Shown: positions 19,806 through 30,158, numbered from the stretch's first letter. The stretch is 64,000 bases of DNA from Haloarcula marina (GCF_024218775.1 NZ_CP100404.1:682001-746000); one strand, 5' to 3'. Program-made: numbers and translations. The notes: a model not told the origin generated them from the letters alone.

Positions 19806-20534
19806 GTGACAGCCGACAGCGCCGTCGAGACGTTGAGTTATCCCGCCCCCGACACCGCGCGGGACCTCGTCGCGCGGGCGTTCGACCGCGGGGCGATGGT
19901 GACGCTGTTCGGCCGCTGTAGCGTCGAGTACGAGGGTCGGGCGGCCAGTTCGCTCGCTCCGGGCGACCGACACGTGACGCTGAAACCCGACGGGGCCGCG
20001 CTGGTCCACACCGACGAGGGCCAGCAACCGGTGAACTGGCAACCGCCGGGATGTGACCACAGCGTCGCGGTGGCAGACGAGTCGCTGGTGGTCCGCTCCG
20101 AGCGAACCACGCCGGAAGAGGAACTGGAAATCGTCTTCGAGACGGTGGCCCACGCCGCGGCGTTCGACGTGACTGACCCGGAGGAACTGGCGGTCACCGG
20201 GACCGAAGCGGACCTGAAAGAGCGCGTGCTGGACTCGCCGGACCTCGTCGAATCGGGCTTCACGCCCCTGGCGACCGAACGGGAGACGCCCGCGGGCGCT
20301 GTCGACGTTTACGGGGAGGACGCGGCCGGGCGGACCGTCGTCGTCGAACTCAAGCGCCGACGGGTAGGGCCAGACGCCGTCGGCCAACTGGACCGGTACG
20401 TGGACGCCCTCCGGCGTGACCTACACGCCGACACCGAAGTCCGTGGCATCCTCGTCGCGCCGTCGGTGACCGACCGCGCGCGACAACTGCTGGCGGAGAA
20501 GGGGTTGGAGTTCGTTTCGCTGGAACCGCCCTGA
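19806..20534 (+). CDS. nucS: NucS/EndoMS mismatch- and branched-DNA endonuclease
   Basis: A 242-residue protein of the NucS family. The N-terminal dimerisation/DNA-binding domain (FGRCSVEYEGRAASSLAPGD, then VNWQPPG) is followed by a C-terminal RecB-like nuclease domain. Catalytic residues are visible: D167 in AGAVDVYGED, E181 and K183 in VVVELKRRR, and the QLDRYV helix. NucS acts on flap and single-stranded ends in Pyrococcus, and as EndoMS cuts both strands at mismatches, being the mismatch-repair nuclease in organisms without MutS-MutL. The start is GTG at 19806 (GTG ACA GCC). Here it coexists with two MutS and one MutL nearby. Confidence 0.93.
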   Translation: MTADSAVETLSYPAPDTARDLVARAFDRGAMVTLFGRCSVEYEGRAASSLAPGDRHVTLKPDGAALVHTDEGQQPVNWQPPGCDHSVAVADESLVVRSERTTPEEELEIVFETVAHAAAFDVTDPEELAVTGTEADLKERVLDSPDLVESGFTPLATERETPAGAVDVYGEDAAGRTVVVELKRRRVGPDAVGQLDRYVDALRRDLHADTEVRGILVAPSVTDRARQLLAEKGLEFVSLEPP

Positions 20535-20550
20535 GACGGCGCATGCGCCG

Positions 20551-20826
20551 TCAGTAGACGGCGACGACGGGGTCTGCCGAGACGACGATGCGGTGGTCGG
20601 CGTAGACGAACGCCATTTCGCCGAATTCCGTGTTCTCGAACAGGGCGTCGAGGGCGTCCGGGTCGACGGCGTCCATGAGTGGTGGGAGGGTTTCGACCGG
20701 TCTACCGTCGACCGCCGCGACGGCACGGACGACGGTAGCCGAGATAGTTTCCGTGGACTCGGGCGTCTGCGTCACGAGGGGAGGTTCGGAGGACTCGGAC
20801 CCGATGTGGTGGTCTGCCAATGCCAT
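20551..20826 (-). CDS. Single-domain HalOD1 (haloarchaeal output domain 1) protein
   Basis: A 91-residue protein. After a polar N-terminus, residues ~26-91 form the HalOD1 fold: ISATVVRAVAAVDGRPVETL, PPLMDAVDPDALDALF, and FVYADHRIVVSADPVVAVY. HalOD1 domains occur at the ends of haloarchaeal signalling proteins and as single-domain proteins; molecular function unknown. It converges with nucS (16 bases apart). An AT-rich promoter lies 24-32 bases upstream of its ATG, suggesting a leaderless transcript. Confidence 0.8.
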   Translation of the reverse strand: MALADHHIGSESSEPPLVTQTPESTETISATVVRAVAAVDGRPVETLPPLMDAVDPDALDALFENTEFGEMAFVYADHRIVVSADPVVAVY

Positions 20827-20849
20827 ACCTCTACGAAAGAACCACTTTT

Positions 20850-20858
20850 GTAAAATAA
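20850..20858 (-). promoter_or_regulatory. Promoter TATA box of the HalOD1 gene
   Basis: On the minus strand TTATTTTAC lies 24-32 bases upstream of the ATG at 20826, within the only AT-rich patch of the gap. The spacing is that of a leaderless archaeal mRNA. Confidence 0.55.
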
Positions 20859-20915
20859 CGGTACCTTACTAGTTGGCAACTCGTTTCTGCTGCGGAATTC
20901 GGCGCCCGGGTCCGC

Positions 20916-23621
20916 TCAGTCGACCCGGTCGGCGAGGGCGGCGAGCGTGTTCAGCGCCTCGATTGGCGTCATGGTCGCAACGTCCGTCTCCCGGAGGGTG
21001 CGGGCGATATCGCGTTCGACCGCACGCTCGACCGCCGCACCCTCGACGTGGCCGTTCGTCCGCGTCGCGCCGGCCACCGTCTCGCGGTCGCTCGTCTCGC
21101 CCGTGTCCGCATCGCCCGTCCGCTCCAACAGGTCGCGCGACCGGTCGACGACGGCGTCGGGGACACCGGCCATCTCGGCCACCTCGACGCCGTAGGAGGC
21201 CGCGGCCGCGCCGGGCGCGAGTTCGTGGTCGAAGACGACTCGTCCGTCCTCACGGGAGGTCTCGAAGTGGCGGTTCGCGACGCCCGCGAGGTCGGCGGCC
21301 GCGTCCGTCAGGTCGTGGTGGTGGGTCGCGAACAGGGTGTACGCACCCACGTCGTCGTGGAGGAATTCCGTGACGGCGCGGGCGATAGCCAGTCCGTCCG
21401 CCGTCGACGTGCCCCGGCCCACCTCGTCTAAGAGGACCAGCGAGTCCTCGGTGGCCGCCGAGAGGATGGTCGACAGTTCGCTCATCTCTATCATGAACGT
21501 CGAGCGCCCGCCGGCGATGTCGTCGCTCGCACCGACGCGGGTGAACACGCGGTCCAAGACGGGGAGGTCGGCCGACGCCGCCGGGACGAAACTCCCGGCC
21601 TGTGCCAGCAGACAGACGAGCGCCACCTGTCGCATGTAGGTAGACTTCCCGCTCATGTTCGGGCCGGTGATGACGGCGAAGAAGGGGTCAGTTTCGCCTC
21701 CGTCGGCGTCCCCCATTGGGCCGCTCCCGAGGTGCGTGTCGTTGGGGACGAAGGCGGCTTCGGTGCGCTCGACGACGGGGTGACGGCCGCGCTCGATGTC
21801 GATGCCCTCCCCGCCCACGGTCGGTCGGCAGTAGTCGTGCCGTGCGGCCACCTCGGCGAAGGCCACGAGCACGTCGAGTCGGGCGAGGCGGTCCGCGAGC
21901 GCTTGGACACGTTCGGCCTCGGCGGCCACGTCGTCCCGGACCGCACAGAAGATGTCGTACTCCACGTCGTCGGCCGCGGTCTCGGCCCGCAGAATCTCCT
22001 CCTCACGCTCCTTCAACTCGGGCGTGTAGAACCGCTCCGAGTTCTTCAGGGTCTGTCGCCGCTGGTAGTCCTCCGGCACCAAATCGAGGTTCGCGTTCGT
22101 CACCTCGATGTAGTAACCGTGGACGGAGTTGTGGCCGACTTTCAGCGAATCGATGCCGGTGCGCTCGCGTTCGCTCGCTTCGAGGTCGGCTATCCACTCT
22201 TTGCCCGAGCGCTCAGTCGACCGCAGGTCGTCGAGTTCGCCGTCGTACCCCTCGCGGATGACCCCGCCCTCGGTCACCTGCTGTGGCGGGTCGGGGCGGA
22301 TGGCGGCCTCGATTTCCTCGCGAGTTTCGGTCAGCGGGTCGAGCGTCGCGTGTAAGTCAGCCAGCAGGCGCGCGTCGACATCGGCGTCCGCCAGCGTCTC
22401 GCGTACGTCCGGTACGACGGCGAGCGTCGAGGCCAGCGAGCGCAGGTCACGCGCGTTCGCCCGACCGCGGGAGACGCGCGAGATGAGGCGTTCGAGGTCG
22501 TACACCTCGGTCAACAGGTCGTGCAGTCGCTCGCGGGTCGCCGGGTCGCGGGTGAGCGCGTCGACCGCTTCGTGACGGGCGTCGATGCGGGCCTCGTCCA
22601 ACAGCGGGCGGCGGAGCCAGTCGGTCAATTCGCGGCGGCCGAGCGCGCAGGCCGTCTCGTCCAGCGTATCCACCAGCGTGCGGTTCTCGTGGCCTCGGAC
22701 GGAGCGGCGCTCGAACAGTTCGAGGCTCTCGACGGCCACCGCGTCCAGCAACATGTACTCGCGGGGGTCGTACCGCGTGAGGTGGTTGAGGTAGTCCAGC
22801 GTCCCCTCGGGGTCCACGTCCGGGTCGACCGGTTCGCCGTCGGGACCGACCGCACCCGAACTCCCGCGGGTGTACTCGGCGTACGCTAAGAGCGCGCCAC
22901 ACGCCCGTCTCTCGGCGTCGCCAGCGAGCAACCGCTCTGGCGGCCCGAAGTATCGCTGGATTCGTCCCTCGGCCCGCTCACGCTCGAATGCGGCGGCGTC
23001 GTAGCCGGTAACGAGACACGCCGCCCCGAACACCGATTCTTCGTCCACGTCGACGTCGGGTCCGACGATGGCTTCGGCGGGGCCGAACCGACTCAGTTCG
23101 TCCGCTACTGCGGTTTCGCTGCCGACGCTGGTCGCGTAGCAGTCGCCCGTCGAGATGTCGACCAGCGCGAGGCCGTAGCGCTCACCTGCGGCGAGGGCGG
23201 CGACGTAGTTGTTGTCGGCCCCGCCGAGCAGTTCCGCCTCGGTGAGCGTCCCCGGCGTGACGATTCGGGTGACTGCGCGTTCGACCACGCCGCTGACCTC
23301 GTCGGGGTCCTCGACCTGGTCGGCGACGGCGACGCGATAGCCCGCGTCCAAGAGCGTCTCGATGTACGACTCGGCGTTGTCGATAGGGATGCCCGCCATC
23401 GGGTACTCGCCGGTGGAGTCGGTCCGTTGGGTGAGCGTTATCTCACAGAGTCGGGCCACTCGCTCCGCGGCCCCGCAAAACGCCTCGTAGAAGTCCCCGA
23501 CCTGAAACAGCACGAGGGCGTCGTCGTACCGGTCGCACAACTCGAAGTACTGCGCCATCATCGGCGTCAGGTCGTCCGCTTGCTCGGCCATCTGTGCGGG
23601 CGGGCCAAGCGCTGTGTCCAT
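20916..23621 (-). CDS. mutS: DNA mismatch repair protein MutS (first copy)
   Basis: About 900 residues with complete MutS architecture. Mismatch-binding domain I holds the Phe-x-Glu motif in [10 protein letters not shown]. The connector and lever/clamp follow ([20 protein letters not shown]). The ATPase has Walker [15 protein letters not shown] (near residue 655), Walker [16 protein letters not shown] and the H-loop [10 protein letters not shown]. It recognises mispairs as a dimer and recruits MutL. The start is uncertain: ATG at 23621 ([10 protein letters not shown]) seems best conserved; ATG at 23648 or GTG at 23681 would lengthen it. It differs clearly from the second MutS at 38233, so the two are old paralogues. 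Divergently transcribed from a thioredoxin-like gene. Confidence 0.95.
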   Translation of the reverse strand: MDTALGPPAQMAEQADDLTPMMAQYFELCDRYDDALVLFQVGDFYEAFCGAAERVARLCEITLTQRTDSTGEYPMAGIPIDNAESYIETLLDAGYRVAVADQVEDPDEVSGVVERAVTRIVTPGTLTEAELLGGADNNYVAALAAGERYGLALVDISTGDCYATSVGSETAVADELSRFGPAEAIVGPDVDVDEESVFGAACLVTGYDAAAFERERAEGRIQRYFGPPERLLAGDAERRACGALLAYAEYTRGSSGAVGPDGEPVDPDVDPEGTLDYLNHLTRYDPREYMLLDAVAVESLELFERRSVRGHENRTLVDTLDETACALGRRELTDWLRRPLLDEARIDARHEAVDALTRDPATRERLHDLLTEVYDLERLISRVSRGRANARDLRSLASTLAVVPDVRETLADADVDARLLADLHATLDPLTETREEIEAAIRPDPPQQVTEGGVIREGYDGELDDLRSTERSGKEWIADLEASERERTGIDSLKVGHNSVHGYYIEVTNANLDLVPEDYQRRQTLKNSERFYTPELKEREEEILRAETAADDVEYDIFCAVRDDVAAEAERVQALADRLARLDVLVAFAEVAARHDYCRPTVGGEGIDIERGRHPVVERTEAAFVPNDTHLGSGPMGDADGGETDPFFAVITGPNMSGKSTYMRQVALVCLLAQAGSFVPAASADLPVLDRVFTRVGASDDIAGGRSTFMIEMSELSTILSAATEDSLVLLDEVGRGTSTADGLAIARAVTEFLHDDVGAYTLFATHHHDLTDAAADLAGVANRHFETSREDGRVVFDHELAPGAAAASYGVEVAEMAGVPDAVVDRSRDLLERTGDADTGETSDRETVAGATRTNGHVEGAAVERAVERDIARTLRETDVATMTPIEALNTLAALADRVD

Positions 23622-23720
23622 GCGCGAGTCCAGCATCTCGGGACGCATATGCGCTCCGCTCCCCGCCTGCCCGCCCGCCACCGTCCACGCCGTTTTGCCG
23701 CTCGACCGCGTAGGGTCGGT

Positions 23721-24059
23721 ATGCCCACGTCAAACTACGAACGCCCGGTGACGGTCCGAACCCGCGCGGAACTCGACGACGTTCTCGCCGACGCCGACCG
23801 CGTGCTGGTGATGGTCCGCACCGAGGGCTGTGCCATCTGCCAGTCGATGGAACCGATTCTGGACGGCGTCGCCCGTTCGACCGACGCCGCCGTCGTCGTG
23901 TTCAACCCGAAAGCGGACTTAGACGCCGTCGCCGCCTTCGACGTGCGGAGCGTCCCCACCTTCCTGCTGTTCGAAGACGGCGAACTCGTCGACCGGCGGG
24001 CCGACGGATTCGTTCCGACTGCCGACCTCACCGCGTTCGTCGAGCGAACGACTGCTTGA
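23721..24059 (+). CDS. Thioredoxin-like protein
   Basis: A 112-residue cytoplasmic thioredoxin-fold protein. The redox motif is C-A-I-C in [14 protein letters not shown], and the conserved cis-proline segment is [16 protein letters not shown]. The active site differs from the WCGPC of classical thioredoxins, so the redox potential and partners may differ; Asp/Glu-rich helices are typical of halophiles. ATG at 23721 lies 100 bases from the probable start of the divergent mutS. Confidence 0.85.
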   Translation: MPTSNYERPVTVRTRAELDDVLADADRVLVMVRTEGCAICQSMEPILDGVARSTDAAVVVFNPKADLDAVAAFDVRSVPTFLLFEDGELVDRRADGFVPTADLTAFVERTTA

Positions 24060-24084
24060 GAGCGGCTCTCACCCCAGAAAAACG

Positions 24085-24092
24085 CTTTTGTG
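24085..24092 (+). promoter_or_regulatory. Candidate TATA box for the membrane protein at 24116
   Basis: CTTTTGTG in AAAAACGCTTTTGTGTCC ends 24 bases before the ATG, at the right distance for a leaderless transcript. The same T-rich patch may also end transcription of the thioredoxin-like gene, whose TGA is at 24057-24059. Confidence 0.35.
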
Positions 24093-24115
24093 TCCGCTCT
24101 GGGAATCGGGGGACG

Positions 24116-24883
24116 ATGTCCCTCCAAATCGGTGCCGCCCTGCGAGATGCGGGGCTGCAGTTAGTCAGTCGTACTGGCGCGATACTGTTCGCACTCTATC
24201 TCGTCCTGATGCTCGGTATCCAGAGCGCGATGAACACGGTGTTCGCCGTGGTGTACACCCGGATGGGCTTCGAGGAGGTCACCGCGGCGCTCCCGTTCGT
24301 CCTCGACGTCCCGCTCTCGGTCGCTGGCGCACTCGTCGCCGTCGGGGCGATTCTCGGGTCGTACCTCTCGCTGGTCGCCACGCGGACGTTCGTCGCGGAC
24401 GCTCGCGACGACTTCCCGACCGGCGCGTTCACGCGGAACGTCCCGCTGGCATTGGTGAACCTGTTCGTCGGCGGCTTCGTCTACAGCGCCCTCGTGTTCG
24501 TCGGGTCGCTCCTGCTCGTCGTCCCCGGCATCATCGCGTACATCGCGTTCCTGTTCATGGTCCCGTACGTCGCCGTCGAGGACCGCAACTTCGTCGACGC
24601 GCTCCGGTCGAGTTACGGCCTCAGCAAGGGGAACTGGCTCGCGCTGTTCGGCCTCATGGTGCTCCTCGTCGCGGTGTTCGGCTTCGTCGGGGCCGTCGCT
24701 GGCGTCCTCGGGACGCTGTTGCTCCCGCAGGGACTGTCGCAACTGGCGATTACGGTGTTACAAGCCCCCGCGTCGCTGTTCTCGCTCGCCGTCATCGCCG
24801 CCGCGTTCCGCCAACTCCGCGACGGCGAGACGCAGTCGCCGTCCGCTGAGAGCGGAACCGACGCGGCGTCGACGGCGCTCTGA
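24116..24883 (+). CDS. Polytopic membrane protein, uncharacterised
   Basis: A 255-residue integral membrane protein with about six hydrophobic segments, including ILFALYLVLMLGIQSAMN, GALVAVGAILGSYLSLVA, LVNLFVGGFVYSALVFVG, LLVVPGIIAYIAFLFMVP and LFGLMVLLVAVFGFVGAV. The VVPGIIAYIAFLFMVPYVAV-EDRNFVDAL-SS-x-L region resembles the membrane domain of glycerophosphoryl-diester-phosphodiesterase-type and DUF7847-like haloarchaeal proteins. There is no enzymatic motif. ATG at 24116 gives MSLQIGAALRDAG; upstream in-frame residues look non-coding. The tail is acidic and disordered. Function unknown. Confidence 0.75.
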   Translation: MSLQIGAALRDAGLQLVSRTGAILFALYLVLMLGIQSAMNTVFAVVYTRMGFEEVTAALPFVLDVPLSVAGALVAVGAILGSYLSLVATRTFVADARDDFPTGAFTRNVPLALVNLFVGGFVYSALVFVGSLLLVVPGIIAYIAFLFMVPYVAVEDRNFVDALRSSYGLSKGNWLALFGLMVLLVAVFGFVGAVAGVLGTLLLPQGLSQLAITVLQAPASLFSLAVIAAAFRQLRDGETQSPSAESGTDAASTAL

Positions 24884-24979
24884 GTCACGAAAAACTCCTT
24901 TTCGCTCGACTCGGCTACTCGCGAATCAGTTCGGTCCCCGCTCGCGGTATCAGCGGTTTCGCCACCGCTCAGGCTCTCG

Positions 24980-25414
24980 CTATCCGTCCAGCCGAACCGT
25001 CACCACCGGCACGGGTGACCGGCGAACCACGTTCTCGGCGACGCTCCCGATGAGGTAGTGGTCCAGTCCGGTCCGGCCGTGGGTCCCCATCACGACGAGG
25101 TCCATCCCCGTCTCGTCGATGTAGTCCAGAATCTCCGCGCGCGGCACGCCGTCTACGACGCTCGTCTCCACGTCGATGTCGTCGGGGAGGCGCGCGACAG
25201 TGTCGGCGACGGCGCGTTCGGCGCGCTCCGCTTCGGCGTCGTCCCACGCCTCCTGTGAGAGGCCGCTCGTCGGACTTTCGAATCGGTTGCGCGTGTCGAC
25301 CACCGACAGGACGTGTATCGTCGCGTCGAACTTCTCGGCGAAGTTCGCGGCGTGGTCGGCGGCCGCGGCGATGCCGTCGCTGCCGTCGGTCGGTAACAGG
25401 ATGTCGTCGTACAT
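24980..25414 (-). CDS. Universal stress protein (UspA family)
   Basis: A 144-residue single-domain Usp. It starts MYDDILLPTDGSDGIAAA and ends with the nucleotide-binding motif DLVVMGTHGRTGLDHYLIGS and VVRRSPVPVVTVRLDG. The G-x2-G-x9-G-S/T pattern (GTHGRTGLDHYLIGS) indicates the ATP-binding subgroup. It follows the TauE/SafE permease with about 24 bases between, same strand, a common archaeal pairing in which the Usp may sense energy state for the transporter. Confidence 0.93.
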   Translation of the reverse strand: MYDDILLPTDGSDGIAAAADHAANFAEKFDATIHVLSVVDTRNRFESPTSGLSQEAWDDAEAERAERAVADTVARLPDDIDVETSVVDGVPRAEILDYIDETGMDLVVMGTHGRTGLDHYLIGSVAENVVRRSPVPVVTVRLDG

Positions 25415-25438
25415 ACGTGAAGGTGGGGTCGCCCCGAA

Positions 25439-26539
25439 CTAGAAAGCACCGGCTGCCATCAGGAACAGCGCGACGGAGATGACCGCGAACAGCGCGCCGA
25501 CGCCCTTCTTGATGATTTCCGTGTCGAGGTTCGCGGAGACGTACGGCGCGATTTGGCCGCCGGTGACCGTCGCCGGGACGGTCCAGACGACCATGTTCCA
25601 CGGCGTCGACGCCAGATTCATGCTGTGGCCGCCGACGAGGCCGCCGCCGAAGACGTGGACGAGCGACGCCAGCACGGCCGTCAGCGCGACCACGATGTGG
25701 TTCGTGCCGATGGCGACCCGGACCGGCACGTCGGTTCGGAGCATCGAGATGATGCCGAGTTCGCCGATACCGAAGCCAGCGAGTCCCTGAAAGACGCCGC
25801 CGATGCTGTAGTTGGCGAACCGTTCGAGGTAGCCGCCGTGGGAGTAGGTGTAGTCGTTGCCGTCCCGGTCGACGCGGGTGACGACGCCCTCGTCGTCTTT
25901 CTCGACGCCCGCGGGACCGAGTTTCTCGTCGTCGTCCGGGAGGGCGGTGCCGCCGTCGGCCTCCGGGCCGCCGTCGGCGGAGACACCGGCCTCGTCGCCG
26001 CTCGCACCGGGTTCCTCGTGGCCGAGGTCGGCTTTGAACAGCAGATAGGACGCGGCGATGAGCGCGACGCCGAGCAGCGCGTGGAACACCGGGGCCGGGA
26101 TGACGAACGACAGCAGTGCGCCGGCGACGACGAAGGGGATGCCGCCGAGGACGAGCGTCAGCGCCAGTCGGCGGTCGACGAGGCCGTACTGGATGAACGC
26201 CAGCGCGGAACTGGAGAGGCCGAAGGACTCGCTGATGAGGCCGATTTTCACGAGCGTCTCGGGTTCCAGTTCGTAGGCCACCAGCGGGAAGATGAAGATG
26301 AGGAACGGCACGAACAGGGCCGACCCGCTGATGCCGACGGTGTTGACGATGGTCGCACCGACGATGAACGCGAGGAACAGCCACCAGTACTGCAACCAGT
26401 ACCCCGTTCCGGCGTCGGCGGGCGTGGGTGCGAAAAAGTACACCGACACCACGAATGCCAGCGGTGCGAGGAACACGAAGACGTGTTGGTACTTCAGGAA
26501 TGCCTTCTGGATGCTACCGGACGATGACGACGTGGTCAT
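25439..26539 (-). CDS. TauE/SafE-family sulfite/anion exporter
   Basis: A 366-residue membrane protein with eight to nine helices: FLAPLAFVVSVYFFAP, then LFLAFIVGATIVNTVGISGSALFVP (the typical first TauE repeat), LALTLVLGGIPFVVAGALLS, and a second repeat starting GLAGFGIGELGIISMLRTDVP. A long acidic cytoplasmic loop (residues ~195-245) separates the repeats. The family moves sulfite, sulfoacetate or similar anions; the substrate here is unknown. ATG at 26539 (MTTSSSSGSIQKAFLKYQHV) is supported by a TTAAGG promoter box 32 bases upstream. Probable operon with the downstream UspA. Confidence 0.88.
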   Translation of the reverse strand: MTTSSSSGSIQKAFLKYQHVFVFLAPLAFVVSVYFFAPTPADAGTGYWLQYWWLFLAFIVGATIVNTVGISGSALFVPFLIFIFPLVAYELEPETLVKIGLISESFGLSSSALAFIQYGLVDRRLALTLVLGGIPFVVAGALLSFVIPAPVFHALLGVALIAASYLLFKADLGHEEPGASGDEAGVSADGGPEADGGTALPDDDEKLGPAGVEKDDEGVVTRVDRDGNDYTYSHGGYLERFANYSIGGVFQGLAGFGIGELGIISMLRTDVPVRVAIGTNHIVVALTAVLASLVHVFGGGLVGGHSMNLASTPWNMVVWTVPATVTGGQIAPYVSANLDTEIIKKGVGALFAVISVALFLMAAGAF

Positions 26540-26570
26540 TGAAGCGTGAAGCCAGTGTAGTGAATCTGGC

Positions 26571-26577
26571 CTTAAGT
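26571..26577 (-). promoter_or_regulatory. Promoter of the TauE/SafE gene
   Basis: On the minus strand the box reads ACTTAAGG, about 32 bases upstream of the ATG at 26539. It lies in the 184-base gap shared with the divergent small gene at 26724. Confidence 0.4.
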
Positions 26578-26690
26578 GCGTTATCGTCTCCGTCGGTATC
26601 TCTCCCGATGATTCGTGCAAAATTCGCCTTCAGCGCCCATGAACTGTTCATCTCGCCTGCGGCCGCGTACGCGCTTACGTATCCCTAATG

Positions 26691-26697
26691 TTTATTG
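26691..26697 (+). promoter_or_regulatory. Candidate promoter of the small gene at 26724
   Basis: TTTATTG in TAATGTTTATTGTACC lies 27-33 bases upstream of the ATG at 26724, a typical archaeal TATA position for a leaderless mRNA. Confidence 0.4.
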
Positions 26698-26723
26698 TAC
26701 CGGCTGTGATAGTAAGTAACGTA

Positions 26724-26909
26724 ATGAGTTTTCCAGAGGGGCCCCTCGAGTCAGAGCAGTCCATCGACGACAGTCACGACGCGGTCGACCCGGCCCCGAC
26801 GGACGGACTCATCGCGACGGTACGACGCGCGTTCCGCACCCACCGTGAGACCTGGGCGGCGCGCTACGTCGAGATGCGTGTCGGCGCTCGAACCGGCCGT
26901 CGGGACTGA
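26724..26909 (+). CDS. Small acidic protein, unknown
   Basis: A 61-residue protein starting MSFPEGPLESEQSIDDSHDA and ending in a basic helix (IATVRRAFRTHRETWAARYV then EMRVGARTGRRD). The N-terminal half is acidic and probably disordered; the C-terminal half is amphipathic and arginine-rich, so it could bind nucleic acid or a membrane surface. No family is recognised. Support comes from the well-placed promoter box, an ATG at leaderless distance and codon use like the neighbours. Confidence 0.5.
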   Translation: MSFPEGPLESEQSIDDSHDAVDPAPTDGLIATVRRAFRTHRETWAARYVEMRVGARTGRRD

Positions 26910-26981
26910 CACCGCGTTCGAACCGAATTCTTCCGTTCGTGTGACCGTCGACAGCGGCGGCGCTCGCGACCGAACGACTAA

Positions 26982-27932
<951 letters not shown>

Positions 27933-27933
27933 G

Positions 27934-28569
27934 CTACGTTCCTTCGACCAGCCGTTCGAGCTGTTCGGGCGGGACCGCGCCGCGGGCGGCGTAGCCGTCG
28001 TAGGCGAACGTCGGGACGCCGGTGACGCCCTGTTGCCGGGCGGCCGTGAACTGCTCGCGCACCGTCTCGCGGAGCGTCTCGTCGTCCAGCGCCGACCGGA
28101 CTTCGCTCTCGTCGACACCTGCCTCGACGGCCAGTTCGGCCAGCACGTCCCGGTCGCCGATGTCTCGCCCCTCCTGCCAGAGCGCGTCGAAGACGGCCAC
28201 GTCGAACGTCAGCCACGTCTCGTAGTCGGAGTGCTCTTTGAGGTAGTACGAGAGGACCTGCGCCGGGAGTGAGTCGATGTCCGTGGCGATGTCGAGGTCC
28301 ATCTCGACGCCGTACCTCTCTTGCAGGCGGCGGACCCCCTGCTTGGCCTGTTCGTAGTACTCTTCGTCTTTGCCGTCGTCGACGGCGTGGTCGATGCTCC
28401 CGTCGGGGTTGCGTTTCTGGCTCCGCAGGTCGAACGGCTGCCAGTCGATTTGGAGGTGGGTGTCGCGGCTGTCTTGATACTGTCGCAGCGACTCGCGTCC
28501 GAGGTAGCAGAACGGGCAGACGTAGTCGGAGTAGACCGTAATCCGCTCGCTGGACTGTGTCTCGCTCAT
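27934..28569 (-). CDS. DsbA-family oxidoreductase of the FrnE type
   Basis: A 211-residue thioredoxin-fold protein with an inserted helical domain. The active site is C-P-F-C in VYSDYVCPFCYLGRESL, and the cis-proline loop is QQGVTGVPTFAYDGYAARGA. There is no signal peptide, so it acts in the cytoplasm, as FrnE-like disulfide isomerases or polyketide-type oxidoreductases do. Known FrnE proteins (for example in Deinococcus) are linked to oxidative-stress tolerance. ATG at 28569 gives MSETQSSERITVYSDYV. Confidence 0.9.
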   Translation of the reverse strand: MSETQSSERITVYSDYVCPFCYLGRESLRQYQDSRDTHLQIDWQPFDLRSQKRNPDGSIDHAVDDGKDEEYYEQAKQGVRRLQERYGVEMDLDIATDIDSLPAQVLSYYLKEHSDYETWLTFDVAVFDALWQEGRDIGDRDVLAELAVEAGVDESEVRSALDDETLRETVREQFTAARQQGVTGVPTFAYDGYAARGAVPPEQLERLVEGT

Positions 28570-28645
28570 GCTGAGAGATGTACCGTCTCACCGAGTAAGA
28601 GCGCCGTCCGGTCGTGTCCGAGCGGCGCACGACCGTGGGTCGGCC

Positions 28646-29377
28646 TCACTGGCGCTCTGCGAGGTGTGCCGCCACCCCGTCGAGGTGAGCGATGCCGACG
28701 ACGGCGACCACGTCGCCGTGTCGCCGGAGGGCACGGAGTCGCTCGGCCATGTGTCGCTCGCGGGCCGTCGTCTGGATGGCGGCGGCGGGCGGCGGTTCGA
28801 ACGCCGACAGCATCGCGTTCGCGGTCCGCACGCGCTCTCGCTCGTCGTCGGCCTGGTCCGCCGGGTCGTCGCGCCACCCGGTCCCGTACGCCGTCGGCGC
28901 GTCGACGGCCACCTGGACGGTGGTAAGCGTCGCGAGCGTCGCGGCTAACCGCGCCGTCACCGCCTTCTTGCTCACCGAGAGGAACCGCTTGGCAGTGTCG
29001 CGAACCGTCTCGAACGACGCCCGCTCGCGGTAGAGACGGGCGAGGACGCGTCGGAGAAAGGCGGGCGTGGGACCGTCGATGCCCGCGACGTGGTCGGTGG
29101 TGGCCGCCTGAATCGCCGCGCTCATCTCGCCGCCGAACAGGGGCGGCGTCCCGTCGTCGGCCGCGTAGTGTTCGTAGAGCGGCAGTGTGAGCGGCGGGAG
29201 TTCCAGCGCGAGAACTGCGGGTCGCTCTCGCTCGACGATAGTCCGGACGCGGTACTTGCTCGCGGGATGGTCGTGAAGCGCGCCGACGAGGACGACGTCG
29301 CCGTCCGCGCCGGGGTGTCGCTCGACGTACGCATCGTGGAGGCGGGGGTCGGTCGACCCCCCTTCGTTCGACTGCAC
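28646..29377 (-). CDS. TraB/PrgY-like conserved protein
   Basis: A 243-residue protein with the scattered motifs of the TraB/TIKI superfamily: GALHDHPASKYRV (G-x2-H), LALELPPLTLP (E in a hydrophobic strand), RERHMAERLRAL (R-x2-x-M-A) and VVAVVGIAHLDGVAAHL (G-x2-H near the end). In TIKI proteins these positions bind metal and cleave peptides; archaeal TraB-like proteins are uncharacterised. Unlike many archaeal family members it lacks C-terminal membrane helices; one moderately hydrophobic segment (LAATLATLTTVQVAVDA) is present. It is divergent from the ferritin-like gene. Confidence 0.75.
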   Translation of the reverse strand: MQSNEGGSTDPRLHDAYVERHPGADGDVVLVGALHDHPASKYRVRTIVERERPAVLALELPPLTLPLYEHYAADDGTPPLFGGEMSAAIQAATTDHVAGIDGPTPAFLRRVLARLYRERASFETVRDTAKRFLSVSKKAVTARLAATLATLTTVQVAVDAPTAYGTGWRDDPADQADDERERVRTANAMLSAFEPPPAAAIQTTARERHMAERLRALRRHGDVVAVVGIAHLDGVAAHLAERQ

Positions 29378-29502
29378 GGAGTAGTAGTCGGCTAGCAGGC
29401 GAAACGTCGGTATTACTGTTGCGCTACCGTCTGGCTTATTGACATCACCTCGCTCGCTATCTCCCTTCGAAATCCAGTCGATGGGTCGCCGACCCGGGGT
29501 TG

Positions 29503-29509
29503 TTTAAGG
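29503..29509 (+). promoter_or_regulatory. Promoter of the ferritin-like gene
   Basis: TTTAAGG in GGGGTTGTTTAAGGGGTCC lies 22-28 bases before the ATG at 29531. It is a standard haloarchaeal TATA box and implies a nearly leaderless transcript. Confidence 0.55.
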
Positions 29510-29530
29510 GGTCCACCCGAAGCTGTCAAC

Positions 29531-29986
29531 ATGGCAGACGACCGCGTCATCGAACTACTCCAGAAGGCGTACAGCGACGAGATAGAGACGGTGATGAACT
29601 ACCAGACGAACGCCATCGTCTTAGACGGCGTCCGTGCAGAGGAAATAAAGGAGAGCCTCCAGCAGGACATTCAGGAGGAACTGAGCCACGCCGAGCAGTT
29701 GGGTCAGCGCCTCAAGCAACTCGACGCCCAACCGCCGGGTTCTGCCGAGTTCGTCGCGCGACAGGACTCGCTCCAACCGCCCGAGGACTCGACGGACGTG
29801 CTCTCGGTCATCGAAGGCGTCCTCGACGCGGAGAACGACGCTATCCAGACATACCGTGACCTCATCGACGCCGCCGAAGCGGGCGACGACCCCGTCACGG
29901 AAGACCTCGCGGTCACGATTCTGGCCGACGAGGAGGCCCACCGAACGGAGTTCCGCGGCTTCCGGAAGGAGTACCGGAACGACTGA
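29531..29986 (+). CDS. Ferritin-like (rubrerythrin/bacterioferritin-type) protein
   Basis: A 151-residue four-helix protein. Metal-ligand motifs in order: E in SDEIETVMNYQTNAI, E-x2-H in EELSHAEQLGQRL, E in LDAENDAIQTYRDL, and E-x2-H in ADEEAHRTEFRGF. This is the ferritin-like di-iron pattern, so it probably binds or oxidises iron in the cytoplasm and may protect against peroxide. Length and the lack of a rubredoxin tail separate it from rubrerythrin. Transcribed from its own promoter; a T-rich GTTTTTCG stretch follows about 45 bases after the stop. Confidence 0.85.
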   Translation: MADDRVIELLQKAYSDEIETVMNYQTNAIVLDGVRAEEIKESLQQDIQEELSHAEQLGQRLKQLDAQPPGSAEFVARQDSLQPPEDSTDVLSVIEGVLDAENDAIQTYRDLIDAAEAGDDPVTEDLAVTILADEEAHRTEFRGFRKEYRND

Positions 29987-30158
29987 CGACCCGCCCGAAG
30001 CCGTCGCCGAGGCGCCGCCCGAACGACGATTCGTTTTTCGAACGGACCGCCCGACAGCGCTAACGTCTGCTTAGTTTCGGTAAGGACGACGGTGCGATTC
30101 GGGTCCGGGCGGTTCTCTCAGTATAACAATACCCGCAGTCCGGGCATGGTCTGGTGCG

